A stretch of DNA of 52,039 nucleotides. It comes from Acetobacter okinawensis JCM 25146 (GTDB lineage Bacteria; Pseudomonadota; Alphaproteobacteria; Acetobacterales; Acetobacteraceae). Every line of letters begins with the position of its first letter. Position 1 is the stretch's first letter. The notes beneath the pieces were generated by a model. That model searched no databases, was not told where the DNA came from, and worked only from the letters and a program-made list of their open reading frames with translations. The stretch spans positions 1 to 52,039 of the forward strand of contig NZ_BAJU01000015.1 in assembly GCF_000613865.1 (NCBI RefSeq), read 5' to 3'. The translations under genes were made by a program, and so were the position numbers. Shown here piece by piece: positions 29,111 to 39,076 of the stretch.

Positions 29111-31086
29111 TCAGTTATCATCCAGGAAGGAGCGCAGCTTGCGGCTGCGGCTGGGGTGCTTGAGCTTGCGCAGGGCCTTGGCCTCAATCTGGCGAATACG
29201 CTCGCGGGTCACGTTGAACTGCTGCCCCACCTCCTCAAGCGTATGGTCAGTGTTCATGCCAATACCAAAGCGCATCCGCAGCACACGTTCCTCACGCGGG
29301 GTGAGGGATGCCAGAACCCGCGTTGTAGCCTCACGCAGGTTGGTCTGAATTGCCGCATCCAGCGGAATGACCGCCGTTTTATCCTCAATAAAGTCCCCAA
29401 GGTGGCTGTCTTCCTCATCCCCGATCGGGGTTTCGAGAGAGATCGGCTCCTTGGCAATTTTGAGCACCTTGCGCACTTTTTCCAGCGGCATGCCCAGCTT
29501 TTCCGCCAGTTCCTCGGGCGCGGGTTCGCGACCGATTTCATGCAGCATCTGGCGCGACGTGCGAACCAGCTTGTTGATCGTCTCGATCATATGCACAGGA
29601 ATACGGATTGTGCGTGCCTGATCGGCGATAGAGCGGGTAATGGCCTGCCGGATCCACCATGTGGCATAGGTGGAGAACTTGTAACCACGGCGGTATTCGA
29701 ACTTGTCCACCGCCTTCATCAACCCGATGTTCCCCTCCTGAATCAGGTCAAGGAACTGGAGGCCACGGTTTGTGTATTTTTTAGCAATCGAAATAACCAG
29801 CGCAGGTTGGCCTCGATCATTTCCTTTTTGGCGCGTGCTGAATCGCGCTCGCCACGAGCAACCGTTGCATACACACGCCGGAACTCACCAATTGGCAGCC
29901 CGGTTTCCTGCGCCAGACCGGCCACATTGTTACGCAGGTCCACAACGGTTGGCGCATGCTTGGCCACAAAGTTTTTCCATGACCGGCCCGGCAATGCGGA
30001 GGCCATGTCCATCCAGCCCGGATCCAGCTCGCGGCCGCGATACTTCAGCAAAAAGTCATCGCGGGAGACGCGGCAGCTTTCTGCCAGACGCAGCATCCGC
30101 CCTTCCAGCACGTTCAGGCGCTGGAACATCTGCTTGAGCTGGGCCACCAGATCTTCAATCCGGTTGTTGTGCAGGTGCACCTGCTCAACCTTGCTGACCA
30201 GCTGGTCACGCAGCGCAATGTATTTTTCCTCAAACGTCCCGTCCACGTCCTCACCGGAGGTCAGGGCCTCGATCCGGTGGACCTGCAATTTGCGCAGGGC
30301 CTCGTAGAGCGGTTCAATTTCGGCAAAATGCGCAAGAATTTCCGGCTTGAGCTTCTCTTCCAGCGCGGAAAGCGACAGGCCGCTGCCTTCACCTTCCATA
30401 TCACCTTCGGATTCGCTTTCGGCTTCTTCCGTTTCCTCTGCCTCGGATTCGGATTCCGTAAACCCTTCGCCCTCGGCACCCTCTTCCATTGGGCCACCAC
30501 TCTGCATGGCCTCAAGGTCCACAATGTCACGCAGCAGCATTTCATTGTTCAGGATTTTTTCGTGCCAAGAGATAATGGCGCGGAAGGTCAGCGGGCTTTC
30601 GCACAGGCCGCCGATCATTTCGTCCCGGCCAGCCTCGATCCGCTTTGCAATGGCGATTTCGCCTTCGCGGGAGAGCAGCTCGACCGTGCCCATCTCACGC
30701 AGGTACATGCGCACGGGGTCATCCGTGCGACCGGCACTTTCGTTCACATTACCGGCGGCAGGACTTTCCGCATCAGATTCGGATTCGGTTTCTTCCTCGT
30801 CCGATTCCTCATCGTCTTCGGCCGGCTTCTGGGCCTCGCCTTCCTCGCTCTCTTCGCTTTCGACCACCTGAATGCCCATTTCGGACAGGTTGGCCATAAT
30901 GTCCTCGATCTGTTCGGAGGACATTTTATCCTGCGGCAGAACGGCATTCAGCTCATCAAACGTGATGCATCCCCGCTCGCGCCCTTTTGCGACCAGTTTT
31001 TTGACCGCGGATGACTGTGTATCCAACAGGCTGGAATCACCATCCTGTTCCTGCGCTGCGTTCGTTGATGCCGTTTTTGTCGCCAT
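29111..31086 (-). CDS. rpoD: RNA polymerase sigma-70 factor RpoD, frameshifted
   Basis: RpoD is the housekeeping sigma factor. Regions seen in order: 1.1 (about residues 25-75); 1.2 with [24 protein letters not shown] (120-143); an acidic Glu/Ser-rich non-conserved insert; then 2.4-4.2 with [56 protein letters not shown] and [20 protein letters not shown]. The frame stops after ANLR at about 29809-29814; one added base (likely CC for C) restores [23 protein letters not shown]. The repaired product is 658 residues. An essential gene cannot be null, so this is almost certainly a sequencing error. It is downstream of dnaG. Confidence 0.95.
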
Positions 31087-31241
31087 GCCAGACCTGCTCC
31101 CTCCCCCATCTGCATTCCGGACAGAATACAGAACGACCAGTTTACCACACTACACTGTTCACGTTATTCGGGGCGGGCAGGACGTGGGATATACTGAGCA
31201 CGAAGTCAAGAGGAACACCCTCAGGAACATTCAAACGCCGC

Positions 31242-33071
31242 TCAGATATCCGCATCATCCAGTCCGCCACGGCGCAGACGCTCCATGGCTTCCAGCCGCG
31301 CCTGCAATCTCTGCCACTGGCTGGTATCTCCCGTTTTTTCCGAAAAAAAACGGGCTACATCGTCCGTAACCTCACGTATGAACTGGTCACGGTACAGCAA
31401 GCCATAAAAATGCCACCATCGTGTTCTGGCGGCAACAGTCTCCACATCTCCATGGCTCAGGCCCGTGCCATCAACACGCATGAGAGGCGCCAGAGTTGCC
31501 GCCTGCCCATGTTCTTCCAGCCATGTCCGCAGGTCATCCCCCGTCTGGGGCAGACGCCCATCGGCCGACAGGTCCAGCAGCACACCACGCAATGGCGCAA
31601 AATCTACCGGTAAGTCAAGGCGGCACAAGGCTTCTTCCATTTCCTCCACCAGTTGTGGATGCTCCACAAGTAGCAGCAGCATCAGCCGTTGCAACTCCCG
31701 CTCGTGGTTCATATCCACTGTATGCGAATCCCGCACAGCACCCTGTGCGGCAAACGCCTGCGCCCCACCCTTCTGCCGCCCGCGCCCCTGCTGGCGGAAG
31801 GTGGCAAAAAAACGGTCTAGCAGCGTAACCCGGTATTCTGCCGCAAGAGCTTTGTCGGGGATAAGGGCTGCAACGTCGCTCAGCCTGCGCCGCAGGGCGG
31901 CTCTTTCCTCCGGCCCCGGATTGCTTACGCCCCCCACCAGCAGATCAAACAGCACGCTCGACAGAGGGGCCGCTCCGGCAAAAAGCTCCGACACAAAGGG
32001 TGCCCCACGCTGACGGACCAGACTGTCGGGGTCCTCACCATCTGGTAGCAGGCAGATGCGCAGGCTGTGCTCTGGTGCCAGCAGGGGCAAGCCGGTTTCC
32101 GCCGCCTTGACCGCCGCCCGTCGACCCGCGCCATCGCCATCAAAACACAGGATAGGCGCACGATCGACCTGCCACAGCACCTCCAGCTGCTCAGGGGTCA
32201 GCGCCGTACCAAGTGGTGCCACCGCCCCCGTAAAGCCGGCCTGATGCAGGGCTATGACGTCCATATACCCTTCCACCACAATCAGGTCCGGGGCTGCCAT
32301 TCCTCTGGGCCTTGGCGCACGCACGGCCGCGCGCGCGCGGTCCAGACCGAACAGCAGCCTGCGCTTGGAAAAAAGTGGTGTTTCCGGTCCATTCAGGTAT
32401 TTGGGCTGCCCATCGCCCAGAATACGCCCCCCAAAAGAGACAAGCCGCCCCTTGCGGTCACGTATGGGAAAAGTCACGCGCCCCCAGAACAGCTCGCCCT
32501 TGGGGCGACCATCCTCGTCCACACGCATCAGCCCTGCCTCGGCCATCTGCTCAGGGGTAATGCCCTGCGGGGCCAGTGCTTCCACCAGATGCCCACGCCC
32601 TGCGCTGGCCCAGCCAAGCCCAAAGGCGGCAATGGTCTCCCGCGTTAAGCCCCGCCCCAGCAGGTAGTCCAGCCCGGCACGCCCCTCGGGCTTGTAAAGG
32701 GCTGCCGACCATACCGCCTGAGCTGCCTCAAGCACACCCTCCAGCGAACGCGCACGGGCCACCTCCTCCCGCGTGGTGCGGGTGTCTTTTGGCACCTCCA
32801 TGCCTGCGGCCGTGGACAATTCCTCCACCGCCTCGGGGAAGTTCTTGCCCTCCATCTGCATGACAAAGGAGATCACATCCCCATGCACCCCGCAGCCGAA
32901 GCAGTGGAAGTGGTCGTCATACACATAAAACGAGGGCGTTTTTTCCCCGTGGAAGGGGCAACAGCCTTTCCAGTTCCTGCCTGAGCGGGCGAGTTTGACC
33001 CTGCGCCCGATAACAGACGTTATGGGCGTGCGTGCGCGCAGTTCGTCCAGAAAGTTGGAATCAATGGCCAT
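31242..33071 (-). CDS. dnaG: DNA primase DnaG
   Basis: DnaG makes RNA primers at the replication fork. The CHC2 zinc site is visible at C38, H41, C57 and C60. The catalytic core (residues about 115-430) includes the TOPRIM segment IVVEGYMDVIALHQAGF and the acidic CFDGDGAGRRAA. A C-terminal DnaB-interaction helical domain follows. The 609-residue length is normal. It lies between yqeY and rpoD in the classical macromolecular-synthesis arrangement; the rpsU seen in gammaproteobacteria is absent from this cluster. Confidence 0.96.
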   Translation of the reverse strand: MAIDSNFLDELRARTPITSVIGRRVKLARSGRNWKGCCPFHGEKTPSFYVYDDHFHCFGCGVHGDVISFVMQMEGKNFPEAVEELSTAAGMEVPKDTRTTREEVARARSLEGVLEAAQAVWSAALYKPEGRAGLDYLLGRGLTRETIAAFGLGWASAGRGHLVEALAPQGITPEQMAEAGLMRVDEDGRPKGELFWGRVTFPIRDRKGRLVSFGGRILGDGQPKYLNGPETPLFSKRRLLFGLDRARAAVRAPRPRGMAAPDLIVVEGYMDVIALHQAGFTGAVAPLGTALTPEQLEVLWQVDRAPILCFDGDGAGRRAAVKAAETGLPLLAPEHSLRICLLPDGEDPDSLVRQRGAPFVSELFAGAAPLSSVLFDLLVGGVSNPGPEERAALRRRLSDVAALIPDKALAAEYRVTLLDRFFATFRQQGRGRQKGGAQAFAAQGAVRDSHTVDMNHERELQRLMLLLLVEHPQLVEEMEEALCRLDLPVDFAPLRGVLLDLSADGRLPQTGDDLRTWLEEHGQAATLAPLMRVDGTGLSHGDVETVAARTRWWHFYGLLYRDQFIREVTDDVARFFSEKTGDTSQWQRLQARLEAMERLRRGGLDDADI

Positions 33072-33093
33072 ATGCCGCGCGCCGCCCCGCCGC

Positions 33094-33549
33094 CTAGCCC
33101 AGCAGCGCCTTTACGGCTGCACTCGCGCGGCTCATGTCCAGAGCGGCACCAAAGCGGCCTTTGAGCACACCCATGACCTTGCCCATATCCTTCATGGACG
33201 CGGCACCGGTAGAGGCAACAGCCTCCTTGACTGCTGCGGCCAGGGTGGCCTCATCCAGTTCGGGGGGCAGGTAGCCACGGATCACCGCAATTTCGGCCTC
33301 TTCCTTGTCCGCCAGTTCGGGGCGTCCGGCATCGCGGTACAATGTGGCGGATTCCGTGCGGGACTTGATCATGCCGCGCAGGGCGGAAATACCGTCCTCC
33401 TCGCTCAGCCCTTCCTGCCCCTTTGCACGGCCTGCGATTTCCACATCCTTAAGCTTGGCCGTGACCATGCGAATGGTTGCAACCCGGGCACTTTCTCCCG
33501 CCTTCATTGCGGTTTTCAGGTCTGCCATCAGGCTTTCACGAAGGGTCAT
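33094..33549 (-). CDS. GatB/YqeY-domain protein
   Basis: The 151-residue protein resembles YqeY, related to the tRNA-binding tail of GatB. It has helical sequence such as LRESLMADLKTAMKAGESARVATIRMVTAKLKDVEI at the start and GAASMKDMGKVMGVLKGRFGAALDMSRAS near the C-terminus. The role is not established. It is the first gene of yqeY-dnaG-rpoD and divergent from carA, 226 bases away. Confidence 0.9.
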   Translation of the reverse strand: MTLRESLMADLKTAMKAGESARVATIRMVTAKLKDVEIAGRAKGQEGLSEEDGISALRGMIKSRTESATLYRDAGRPELADKEEAEIAVIRGYLPPELDEATLAAAVKEAVASTGAASMKDMGKVMGVLKGRFGAALDMSRASAAVKALLG

Positions 33550-33668
33550 GCTTCTCTACACTCCATATTCGTATTACAGTCTTGCCGTCGTTGAGCACCA
33601 TATCACCCGGCGGCACAAAAAAGACCACGCCTAAAGACAGACGCTGTGATGTGGCGATAAATCCCCAA

Positions 33669-33687
33669 GTGGGAAAAAGCTTCCCAC
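33669..33687. promoter_or_regulatory. Palindromic operator-like site 1 upstream of carA
   Basis: GTGGGAA-N5-TTCCCAC, an exact 7-bp dyad in 19 bases. A second copy with the same half-sites and spacer lies with its centre 44 bases downstream, about four helical turns. Confidence 0.7.
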
Positions 33688-33712
33688 ACACCCCGCGCAC
33701 CCCAGATCCTGA

Positions 33713-33731
33713 GTGGGAAATTTCTTCCCAC
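33713..33731. promoter_or_regulatory. Palindromic operator-like site 2 upstream of carA
   Basis: Second exact GTGGGAA-N5-TTCCCAC dyad, ending 44 bases before the TTG start of the HTH-carA frame. The spacer differs from site 1, so only the half-sites are conserved. Confidence 0.7.
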
Positions 33732-33775
33732 CTCCGTGACATGCTGCTAAAAGAGCATCTGGAGGAGGAACCATC

Positions 33776-35188
33776 TTGCCCATGCCCATGTCAATCGACT
33801 CCATTATCGCCCGCATTGGCGGCCCGGAGGCCACGGCGCGGCTGACCGGCGTTGGCACCGAGGCCATTCGCAAATGGCGACAGGCGCAGGCCATTCCCTC
33901 CCGCCATTGGCCTGCCATTGCACAGGCCACCGGTCTTTCCCTTCAGGACCTTCAGCCCACCCCCGCAGTTACAGACAGACCCTCCCCCCTTGCGGGAGGC
34001 AGCCAGACAGGATCATCCATGCCTCAAGCCCGCCCGGATGGCGCGACCGCCGCTCTTGTTCTCGCAGATGGCAGCGTATTGTGGGGGAAAGGCTTTGGCG
34101 CCTTCACACCCAAACCCGCCATTGGGGAAATCTGCTTTTCCACCGGCATGACCGGGTATCAGGAAACCCTGACCGACCCTTCCTTTGCCGGGCAGATCAT
34201 CACCTTTACCTTTCCGCATATTGGCAATGTCGGCACGAACGCGCTGGATGATGAAGCCGCACGTCCCGCAGCCCTTGGTCTGGTGGTCAAGGAAGACCCG
34301 ACCGAACAGGCCAACTGGCGCGCCACAAGCGGCCTGGATGCGTGGCTCAAGCAGCACGGCACCCCCGGCATTGCCGGTGTGGATACCCGTAGCCTGACGC
34401 TGAAAATCCGCGATGGCGGCGCACAGACCGCAGCCCTTGTCTTCCCCGCCGATGGCAAGTTTGATCTGGACGCCATTGCTGCCGAAGTGGCCGCGTGGCC
34501 GGGGCTGGAAGGCATGGACCTTGCCAAGGAAGTCACCTGCGCCGCCCCCTATGCATGGTCCGAGGGCGTATGGTCATGGCCCGACAACACTGCCGCCCCC
34601 ACAGGCAAGCGCCGCAAGGTTGTGGCCGTGGACTACGGCGCAAAACGCAACATCCTACGCTGCCTTGTCAGTGCCGGGTGCGATGTGACCGTAGTGCCCG
34701 CCACCACCACCGGTGAGCAGATTCTCGCACTCAAGCCCGAAGGGGTGTTCCTCTCCAACGGTCCGGGCGATCCGGCTGCGACGGCAAGCTATGCCGTGCC
34801 TGCCATCCGCACCGTGCTGGAAGCGGGCATACCGCTGTTTGGCATCTGCCTTGGCCACCAGCTGCTGGCACAGGCACTGGGCGCCAAAACCTACAAGATG
34901 GAACGCGGCCACCGCGGCGCCAACCAGCCCGTGCAGGACCTTGCAACCGGCAAGGTAGAAATTACCAGCCAGAACCACGGCTTTGCTGTGGATGCGGCAA
35001 CTCTGCCCGAAGATGCGCATGTCACCCACATCAGCCTTTTTGATGGCTCGAACGAGGGGCTGGCGTCTGACAAATACGCAGCGTTTTCCGTGCAGTACCA
35101 CCCCGAGGCAAGCCCCGGCCCGTCCGACAGCTTCTATCTGTTCGAACGCTTTGTCACCCTGATCGACACCAACGGCGTCAAACACTAA
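33776..35188 (+). CDS. carA: Carbamoyl-phosphate synthase small subunit with N-terminal helix-turn-helix domain
   Basis: CarA releases ammonia from glutamine for carbamoyl phosphate, the entry to pyrimidine and arginine synthesis. The CarA core starts near residue 90 ([17 protein letters not shown]) and carries the class I amidotransferase site with nucleophile Cys358 ([10 protein letters not shown]) and the later His-Glu (QYHPEAS). The frame opens at TTG 33776 with GGAGGAGG seven bases upstream; ATGs at 33782 and 33788 are also in frame. Residues about 5-60 form a Cro/YdaS-like HTH ([20 protein letters not shown], then [17 protein letters not shown]). A second in-frame ATG, 34019 with CAGGA six bases upstream, would give plain CarA of 389 residues. 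carB follows after 16 bases. Confidence 0.9.
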   Translation: MPMPMSIDSIIARIGGPEATARLTGVGTEAIRKWRQAQAIPSRHWPAIAQATGLSLQDLQPTPAVTDRPSPLAGGSQTGSSMPQARPDGATAALVLADGSVLWGKGFGAFTPKPAIGEICFSTGMTGYQETLTDPSFAGQIITFTFPHIGNVGTNALDDEAARPAALGLVVKEDPTEQANWRATSGLDAWLKQHGTPGIAGVDTRSLTLKIRDGGAQTAALVFPADGKFDLDAIAAEVAAWPGLEGMDLAKEVTCAAPYAWSEGVWSWPDNTAAPTGKRRKVVAVDYGAKRNILRCLVSAGCDVTVVPATTTGEQILALKPEGVFLSNGPGDPAATASYAVPAIRTVLEAGIPLFGICLGHQLLAQALGAKTYKMERGHRGANQPVQDLATGKVEITSQNHGFAVDAATLPEDAHVTHISLFDGSNEGLASDKYAAFSVQYHPEASPGPSDSFYLFERFVTLIDTNGVKH

Positions 35189-35204
35189 CAGGACCGAACG
35201 CATC

Positions 35205-38200
35205 ATGCCCAAACGGACAGACATCCGCTCCATCCTCATCATCGGCGCCGGTCCCATTGTTATCGGTCAGGCGTGCGAATTTGACTATTCCGGCGCGCAG
35301 GCCTGTAAGGCCCTGCGGGAAGAAGGGTACCGGGTCATTCTGGTCAACTCCAACCCCGCCACCATCATGACCGACCCCGGCCTTGCGGACGCCACTTATG
35401 TGGAACCGATTACGCCAGAAGTGGTCGAGCGCATTATCCTCAAGGAAAAACCCGACGCGGTGCTGCCCACCATGGGCGGGCAGACAGCGCTGAACACAGC
35501 CATGGCGCTGCATGCTTCGGGTTTTCTGGAAAAGCATAATGTCGAGCTGATCGGCGCCAAGGCCGATGTGATCGACCGCGCCGAAGACCGCCAGAAGTTC
35601 CGCGAGGCCATGGACGCCATTGGCATTGAAAGCCCACGCAGCTTTATTGCCCACACGCTGGCCGAAGCGCACGAGGCACTCAAGCAGATTGGCTTCCCCA
35701 CCATTATCCGCCCCTCCTTTACCATGGGTGGCTCAGGCGGCGGCATTGCCTATAACCGCGAAGAATTCGAGCGGATTGTCCTCTCCGGCCTTGATGCCTC
35801 GCCCACCACGGAAGTGCTGGTCGAAGAGTCTGTACTGGGCTGGAAAGAGTACGAAATGGAAGTTGTGCGCGACACGGCGGACAACTGCATTATCATCTGC
35901 TCGATCGAGAACATCGACCCCATGGGTGTGCATACGGGTGACTCCATTACGGTCGCCCCTGCCCTGACACTGACCGACAAGGAATACCAGCGGCTGCGTG
36001 ATGCCTCCCTGGCCTGCCTGCGGGCCATCGGGGTGGAAACCGGCGGCTCCAACGTGCAGTTCGGCATCAACCCCGTTGATGGCCGCATGGTGGTGATCGA
36101 GATGAACCCCCGTGTCTCGCGCTCCTCGGCACTAGCCTCCAAGGCAACGGGCTTCCCCATTGCCAAGGTCGCAGCCAAGCTGGCCGTGGGCTACACGCTC
36201 GATGAGCTGAAGAACGACATCACACGTACAACGCCAGCGTCCTTCGAGCCGACAATCGACTATGTTGTCGTCAAGATCCCGCGCTTTACGTTTGAAAAAT
36301 TCCCCGGCGCACCCGCCCTGCTCTCCACGTCCATGAAGTCGGTTGGCGAGGCCATGGCCATTGGCCGTTCCTTCCCCGAAGCGCTGCAAAAAGGCCTGCG
36401 CTCCATGGAAACCGGCCTGTATGGGCTGGACCCGGTGGAAGTCCCCGGCGATGGCGGGGAAGACGCTTTTCGTGCAGCACTCTCCCAGCCACGGCCGGAA
36501 CGTATTCTCATGGCAGCGCAGGCGCTGCGCTCTGGCCTGTCGGTCGAGGCCATTCACGAGGCCTGCAAGTTTGAACCGTGGTTCCTGCGTGAGATGGAAA
36601 AAATCATCCGCGCCGAGCGTGACGTGGAACACCACGGCCTACCCAAAGACGCACAGGGCCTGCGCCGCCTCAAGGCGCTTGGCTTCTCAGACGTGCAGCT
36701 CTCCCGCCTGTCCGGCACCCAGCCGGAGGAAGTGGCCAAGCTCCGGGCAGAAGCAGGCGTAAACCCTGTTTACCGCCGGATCGATACCTGCGCGGGCGAG
36801 TTCGCCTCCGCAACACCGTATATGTATTCCAGCTACGAAGGGCATTTTGCCCCTCCGGTCTGTGAATCCAACCCGACGGACCGGGAAAAGATTGTCATCC
36901 TCGGTGGTGGTCCCAACCGTATTGGTCAGGGGATCGAGTTCGACTACTGCTGTGTTCATGCCTCCTACGCCCTGCGTGAGGCCGGGTATGAGACCATTAT
37001 GGTCAACTGTAACCCCGAGACGGTCTCCACCGACTATGACACGTCCGACCGTCTGTATTTTGAACCGCTGACGGCGGAAGATGTCATTGCCCTGATCCGC
37101 TGCGAACAGAGCAACGGTACGGTCAAGGGCTGCATTGTGCAGTACGGCGGGCAGACCCCGCTCAAGCTCTCCCGCGCACTGGAAGCTGCAGGCATTCCGC
37201 TGCTGGGCACCCCGCTGACGCCATTGACCGTGCAGAAGACCGCGAGCGCTTCCAGGCCATGCTGCACAAGCTTGGCCTGCGCCAGCCCGAAAACGGCATT
37301 GCCCGCAGCCCCGAAGAAGCCGAGGCCGTGGCCGAACGCGTAGGCTACCCGGTGGTTGTCCGCCCATCCTACGTGCTGGGTGGCCGGGCGATGGAAATTG
37401 TGTATGACCGCGCCTCCCTCCAGCGTTACATGCGTGACGTGCTGCGGGTCGCGGGGCATGAAATTTCCTCCGGCCCCATCCTGCTTGACCGCTACCTGAA
37501 CGAGGCGATTGAGGCGGATGTGGACTGCATTGCCGACGGCACGGATGTGTACGTGGCCGGGGTAATGGAACACATTGAGGAAGCGGGCATCCACTCGGGC
37601 GACAGCGCATGCGCCCTTCCGCCCTACACGCTCTCCCCCGCCATTGTGACCGAACTCAAGGCCCAGACCGAGGCCATGGCGCGTGAGCTTGGCATTGTGG
37701 GGCTGATGAACGTCCAGTACGCAATCAAGGATCAGGAGATCTTTGTGCTGGAAGTCAACCCGCGTGCTTCGCGCACCGTGCCGTTCGTGGCCAAGGCAAC
37801 GGGGGTTCCCGTAGCCAAGATTGGCGCACGGGTCATGGCGGGCAGCAAGCTGAGCGGCTTTAATCTGGACGACCGGGCGGTTGTGCCGCATGTGGCGGTC
37901 AAGGAAGCCGTGTTCCCCTTCAACCGCTTTGCGGAAGTGGACACCATTCTTGGGCCGGAAATGCGCTCTACGGGTGAGGTCATGGGGCTGGATACCTCCT
38001 TTGAGCGGGCCTTTGCCAAGTCCCAGCTTGGGGCGGGTGTACGCCTGCCCATGAGTGGTACTGTGTTCTTGTCCGTGCGTGAGAGCGACAAGCCGCAACT
38101 GCCCCCGCTGGGCCGCCTGCTGGCTCCATGGGCTTTAAAATCGTGGCAACACGGGGCACGGCACGCAAGCTGCGTGAGTCCGGCATTGATGTCAGTGTGG

Positions 38201-38457
38201 TCAACAAGGTGCTCGAAGGACGCCCGCACTGCGTGGACGCCATCCGCTCGGGCGAAGTGCAGATGGTCATCAACACCGCACAGGGTGCACAGTCGGTTGC
38301 CGACAGTTTTGACATCCGCCGTTCCGCCCTTGTGCTGGGTATTCCGCACTACACCACCATGGCGGGCGCGCGCGCTGCAATCCACGCTATTGCGGCAATG
38401 CGCGAAGGACCGCTTGATGTTGCGCCACTTCAGTCATACTTTAGTGGTTCGTTCTGA
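35205..38457 (+). CDS. carB: Carbamoyl-phosphate synthase large subunit, two frameshifts
   Basis: CarB makes carbamoyl phosphate from ammonia, bicarbonate and two ATP. Two homologous ATP-grasp halves are visible: the first with [28 protein letters not shown] and [35 protein letters not shown]; the second with [30 protein letters not shown]. The C-terminal MGS-like allosteric domain starts near [11 protein letters not shown]. Missing bases break the frame at 37217 (CTGGAC read as CTGAC) and near 38123-38127. Repair of both gives 1084 residues, the standard length. Both are probably sequencing errors. Confidence 0.95.
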
Positions 38458-38463
38458 GCACTG

Positions 38464-38488
38464 GGGGTAGCCTGACCGGCTGCCCCCT
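38464..38488 (+). terminator. GC-rich hairpin after carB
   Basis: GGGGGTAGCC pairs imperfectly with GGCTGCCCCC around TGACC. No T run follows, so termination here would be weak or Rho-assisted. Confidence 0.4.
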
Positions 38489-38601
38489 GCGTTCCATGCC
38501 GGGCCAAACCCCACGAGTGTGAGGCGTCACCCGACGCGACTATTACTGTAACTACCGCGCCGGGCCAGCAGGTCCGGCAGCTTTTATTCTGGGGACACGT
38601 C

Positions 38602-39075
38602 TTGCAGAAAACTCCAATGACGGGCAAGGGCCTGCTTCAGCTTGAAGATGAGCTGCGCAAGCTGAGATCAGAAGAACGCCCTGCTGTTATCCGCGCCATT
38701 GCGGAAGCCCGCAGCCACGGCGACCTTTCAGAAAATGCCGAATACCACGCTGCGCGCGAGCGTCAGTCCTTTATTGAAGGGCGTATTCAGGAGCTGGAAG
38801 AGCTGATCTCCACCGCCGAGGTGATCGAACCTTCCTCCCTGTCTGGCAGCCATATCAAATTTGGTGCAACCGTATGCCTTGTTGACGAGGATACGGACAA
38901 GGAAATCACCTACCAGATCGTTGGCCTGCACGAGGCAGACATCAAACAGAGCAAGATTTCCATCTCATCCCCGCTCGCCAAGTCGCTTATTGGCAAGCAG
39001 GAAGGCGATACCGTATCTGTTCCCGCCCCCGGTGGTGACAGAACTTACGAAATCCTGTCCGTCAAATTTATCTGA
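38602..39075 (+). CDS. greA: Transcription elongation factor GreA
   Basis: GreA rescues backtracked RNA polymerase by stimulating transcript cleavage. The 157-residue product has the N-terminal coiled coil ([37 protein letters not shown]) with the acidic tip Asp-Leu-Ser-Glu-Asn, and the FKBP-like C-terminal domain. The start is TTG 38602, which restores the conserved MQKTPMT-like N-terminus; GGGGA lies upstream. ATG 38617 would cut five family residues. It follows carB as in other alphaproteobacteria, and ilvA begins one base after its stop. Confidence 0.95.
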   Translation: MQKTPMTGKGLLQLEDELRKLRSEERPAVIRAIAEARSHGDLSENAEYHAARERQSFIEGRIQELEELISTAEVIEPSSLSGSHIKFGATVCLVDEDTDKEITYQIVGLHEADIKQSKISISSPLAKSLIGKQEGDTVSVPAPGGDRTYEILSVKFI

Positions 39076-39076
39076 C

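Noticed and set aside
29156..30307. Long open frame antisense to rpoD (383 codons)
   Set aside because: It is the reverse-strand shadow of GC-rich rpoD codons; no family resemblance or ribosome-binding site.
38861..39076. Upstream extension of ilvA overlapping greA
   Set aside because: The frame is open but overlaps greA fully; homology starts at ATG 39077, one base after the greA stop.
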